Source: CAYHZG01 sp964361105
Lineage (GTDB): Bacteria; Patescibacteriota; Minisyncoccia; 2-02-FULL-40-12
DNA length: 14,543 nucleotides
Assembly: GCA_964361105.1 (NCBI GenBank)
Contig: CAYHZG010000009.1
Location: forward strand, 1 to 14,543
Reading direction: 5' to 3'
This document shows positions 12,734 to 14,543 of this stretch, piece by piece. Every line of letters starts with the position of its first letter. Within the stretch, counting starts at the first letter, position 1. The position numbers were made by a program, and so were the translations under genes. The notes beneath the pieces were generated by a model. It had not been told where the DNA came from, did no database searches, and saw nothing but the letters and a program-made list of their open reading frames with translations.

Positions 12734-12756
12734 ACCCCTCAATCGTTTGGTATGAA
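12727..12756 (+). promoter_or_regulatory. Sigma70-type promoter on the plus strand
   Basis: TTGACA (12727-12732) matches the -35 consensus in all six positions. It is followed after 18 bp by TATGAA (12751-12756), four of six to the -10 consensus. Transcription would start near 12763 and run against all protein genes, into the structured region that ends at the terminator-like stem near 12997. No open reading frame of note lies downstream on this strand, which points to an RNA product. Confidence 0.5.
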
Positions 12757-12762
12757 CTAAAA

Positions 12763-13005
12763 TCAGCGGAGGTAAGATTCCACCAAAAGCATCATGTTGA
12801 GGACGAAAGTCCTTGATTGACGCCTCATGGGCTCGCGAGAGGAGCAATCCTCTCTAACGGCCCGAGAGTGCGCTAAAGCTATTGGCGGGAGATGACTCCG
12901 TGCCCTCGAATCAGTGATTGGTTAGGCCATTGGGTTGTTAGACGTCTAACCCACGTCCAGCACCTTGTGGCTCTGTCCGACTTCTTGATTTGAGGGCTTT
13001 TTCAT
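12763..13005 (+). ncRNA. Candidate structured non-coding RNA in the polX-ogt gap
   Basis: A roughly 240-nt plus-strand region bounded by the promoter at 12727-12756 and a terminator-like end, with dense potential structure. It contains GGAC-GAAA-GTCC and then GGGC / GCCC enclosing the perfect hairpin GAGAGGA-GCAA-TCCTCTC, which has a GNRA loop. GGAG-ATGA-CTCC follows, and then a closing stem GCCCTCGAATCA (12902-12913) with TGATTTGAGGGC (12986-12997). That stem has one G.U pair that would be A-C on the other strand, and it encloses the palindrome GTTAGACGTCTAAC (12937-12950). The sequence after the stem is TTTTTCATTTT. I looked for SRP RNA, RNase P, tmRNA, 6S and tRNA hallmarks and found none. 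Its end lies 4 nt from the polX stop. Confidence 0.5.
12902..13005 (+). terminator. Terminator-like stem and T-run, plus strand
   Basis: The 12-bp stem GCCCTCGAATCA/TGATTTGAGGGC closes at 12997 and is followed directly by TTTTTCATTTT (12998-13008). The enclosed loop is long (about 72 nt) and contains its own palindrome, so it is not a minimal intrinsic terminator. The strand asymmetry (T-run only on plus, G.U pair stable only on plus) supports plus-strand transcription. Confidence 0.4.
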
Positions 13006-14543
13006 TTTAGTAACCCCAACATCTCTTTCCAACCTCTCGTATTAATAATATCTTTGGCTTCTGCCCAACCACGCCTGGCCTGACCAATCCCGAATTCCAA
13101 ATACTGAAAATGAATTGTACTATGAGCATCCGAATCAATTGATAGTTTGACTCCGGCCTCAACCGCTTTTCGGATATATTCGTCTTTCAAATCAAGCCTG
13201 CTTGGATAAGCGTCTATTTCCATGATGGTTTTAGTTCTCTTAGCTGCCTTTATTAACTCATCCATATCAACTTTATATGCTTCTCTTTTTTGAACCATCC
13301 TGCCGGTTGGATGAAAAATTATATCAACATTTGGATTTTCCATTGCCCTAATTATTCTCTGGGTTTGTTCCTTTTCTGGTAAGTTGAAATGCGAATGAAC
13401 TGCTCCACCAACAACATCAAGTTTTGATAAAACTTCATCAGAAATATCCATTTTTCCGTCTTTCAAAATATCTACTTCCGCTCCTTTTAAAATTTTTATG
13501 CCGCTGATTTTTTTCTGAATCTTGTCTATCTCCGCCATCTGTTTTAAAATTCTTTTTTCATCAGCTCCGCCAGTCATGGCTAAAGCCTTGGTATGATCAG
13601 TGATAAGAATATACTCCAGATTATGTTTTTTGGCGGCTTCAGCCATCTCCTTAATTGAATTATTGCCATCACTCCAATCAGTCTGAATTTGTAGATCTCC
13701 TTTTAAAGAGCCATATTCAACTAATTTTGGCAGCCTCCTTTCTTTAGCGGCATCCAGTTCTCCTGAATTAGTTCTGATTTCAGGCGGCATCCATTCAAGA
13801 CCTAATTTTTCATAAATTTCCTCTTCGGTTTTTCCGGCAATCATTTTTTTGCCTTTAAATAATCCATATTCACTCAACTTATATCCTTTCTTAATGGCCA
13901 GCTCCCTGACAGCAATATTGTGGTATTTATCGCCGGTAAAATACTGCAAGGCCGCGCCAAAAGATTTAGGTTCTAAAACCCTTAAATCAGCATCCATTCC
14001 GTTTTTTAAGCGGACATTAGCTTTAGTCGGGCCCTTGCCGTAAATATGGGCTACTTCGGTCATTTTAACAAAGTAATCAATCACTTTTTCCGGCTCTTTG
14101 GAAATCGCCAAAATATCTAAGTCGCCGACTGTCTCCTGCATCCGTCTTATTGAACCAGCTGGTTCAGCAATTTCAACATAAGGCAGTTTTTTAATCCGCT
14201 CCAAAATTGACTTAATCGTCGGGAAAACAAAACCCAAAATAAAACGGCCCTGGCCTTTTTTCGCAAACTCTATGCCCTTTAAAATTTTTTGCTCTGACTT
14301 TTCGCCAAAGCCCTCAAGATCTCTTAATTTTCCGGCCTTGGCCGCTTTTTCTAACTCGTTGACCGTCTTGATGCCCAGTTTTTTATAAAGTTTGTAAACG
14401 CTTTTTGGGCCGAGGCCTTCAATTGAAGTTAAGCCAGAAATATCAACCGGCACCTGTTTTTTCAAACGCTCGTAATCCTTAATATGTCTGGTCTTTATGT
14501 ATTCCTCAATTCGCTCGGCGATTCCCTGGCCAATGCCCGGCAT
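13002..14543 (-). CDS. polX: DNA polymerase X with PHP domain (PolX), 5' end beyond window
   Basis: Family X repair polymerase with a C-terminal PHP domain; it fills short gaps in base-excision or end-joining repair. The 513 visible residues start at an internal-looking MPGIGQGIAERIEEY, the first helix-hairpin-helix; about 50-60 N-terminal residues should lie beyond the right edge. A second HhH (IEGLGPKSVYKLYKKLG, 41-57) and a third (LEGFGEKSEQKI, 76-87) follow. The polymerase site has GSIRR (130-134), GDLDIL (140-145, Asp141/Asp143) and MDADLRV (183-189, Asp186). The PHP domain (about 280-513) keeps ITDH (314-317), GAEVDIL (354-360), AVHSHF (381-386), FHPTGR (410-415) and DSDAH (470-474). 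The first motif reads LQIQTDWSDG, with Gln285 and Gln287 replacing the usual HxH metal ligands. The stop is 4 nt from the structured element. Confidence 0.95.
   Translation of the reverse strand: MPGIGQGIAERIEEYIKTRHIKDYERLKKQVPVDISGLTSIEGLGPKSVYKLYKKLGIKTVNELEKAAKAGKLRDLEGFGEKSEQKILKGIEFAKKGQGRFILGFVFPTIKSILERIKKLPYVEIAEPAGSIRRMQETVGDLDILAISKEPEKVIDYFVKMTEVAHIYGKGPTKANVRLKNGMDADLRVLEPKSFGAALQYFTGDKYHNIAVRELAIKKGYKLSEYGLFKGKKMIAGKTEEEIYEKLGLEWMPPEIRTNSGELDAAKERRLPKLVEYGSLKGDLQIQTDWSDGNNSIKEMAEAAKKHNLEYILITDHTKALAMTGGADEKRILKQMAEIDKIQKKISGIKILKGAEVDILKDGKMDISDEVLSKLDVVGGAVHSHFNLPEKEQTQRIIRAMENPNVDIIFHPTGRMVQKREAYKVDMDELIKAAKRTKTIMEIDAYPSRLDLKDEYIRKAVEAGVKLSIDSDAHSTIHFQYLEFGIGQARRGWAEAKDIINTRGWKEMLGLLK

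Noticed and set aside
12617..12847. 76-codon version of the small ORF upstream of the ogt-like gene
   Set aside because: The first 38 codons read through the hairpins of the candidate ncRNA, and the only ribosome-binding-like sequence lies before the internal ATG at 12733.
12763..13001. Possible RNase P, SRP, tmRNA or tRNA in the polX-ogt gap
   Set aside because: GAGGACGAAAGTCC superficially recalls the RNase P GAGGAAAGTCC box but is a simple hairpin here, and the other conserved RNase P segments are missing; no SRP tetraloop/GGAAGCAGCC, tRNA-like end or CCA is present.

Overview
The window reads as a stretch of chromosome from a reduced bacterium of the Candidate Phyla Radiation (Patescibacteria), most like a Parcubacteria-type genome. 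This is inferred from several things together: an A+T-rich genome with tightly packed genes on one strand; a shortened LysRS and a ProRS without an editing domain; a DUF5674-like protein next to a small helical protein of a type I associate with such genomes; and a frr-rseP-proS gene order in which the lipid genes that usually sit between frr and rseP (uppS, cdsA, dxr) are absent. No marker gene (rRNA, ribosomal protein) is present to confirm the placement.

Every recognisable protein gene lies on the minus strand, so transcription runs from high to low coordinates. In that order: polX (5' end cut by the window edge); a small possible ogt remnant; a dense run ogt-like / murG / holB / frr / DUF5674 / small helical protein / rseP with overlaps or gaps of 0-28 nt; proS-mreB (8-nt overlap); mrdA-greA; a self-contained two-gene cassette (tautomerase-like protein plus an 84-aa protein of unknown function) with its own promoter and terminator; and lysS-serS (serS 3' end cut by the window edge). 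The known genes cover DNA repair (PolX, Ogt), replication (delta prime), translation (three tRNA synthetases, RRF), transcription (GreA) and the envelope (MurG, MreB, PBP2, RseP).

The unusual content is between and inside the genes. Five intergenic regions hold long inverted-repeat elements of about 115-240 nt, and four of these begin within 0-4 nt of the preceding gene's stop codon. Two of them (1886-2044 and 7829-7984) are homologous copies in opposite orientations: their cores match closely, while the closing stems differ in sequence but still pair, which is compensatory change and indicates a selected RNA or DNA fold. A third (2867-3101) shares the outer-stem / internal-loop / inner-stem layout of the second. 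A fourth (5424-5538) buries the only plausible mrdA start codon in a 15-16 bp stem. A fifth region (12727-13005) looks like a plus-strand non-coding RNA gene with its own promoter and terminator-like end.

Smaller tandem-hairpin insertions lie in frame inside lysS (a 60-bp insertion between 7-bp direct repeats) and probably holB. They recall the palindromic elements known to insert in frame into Rickettsia genes. I know of no description of these elements, but I could not search for one.
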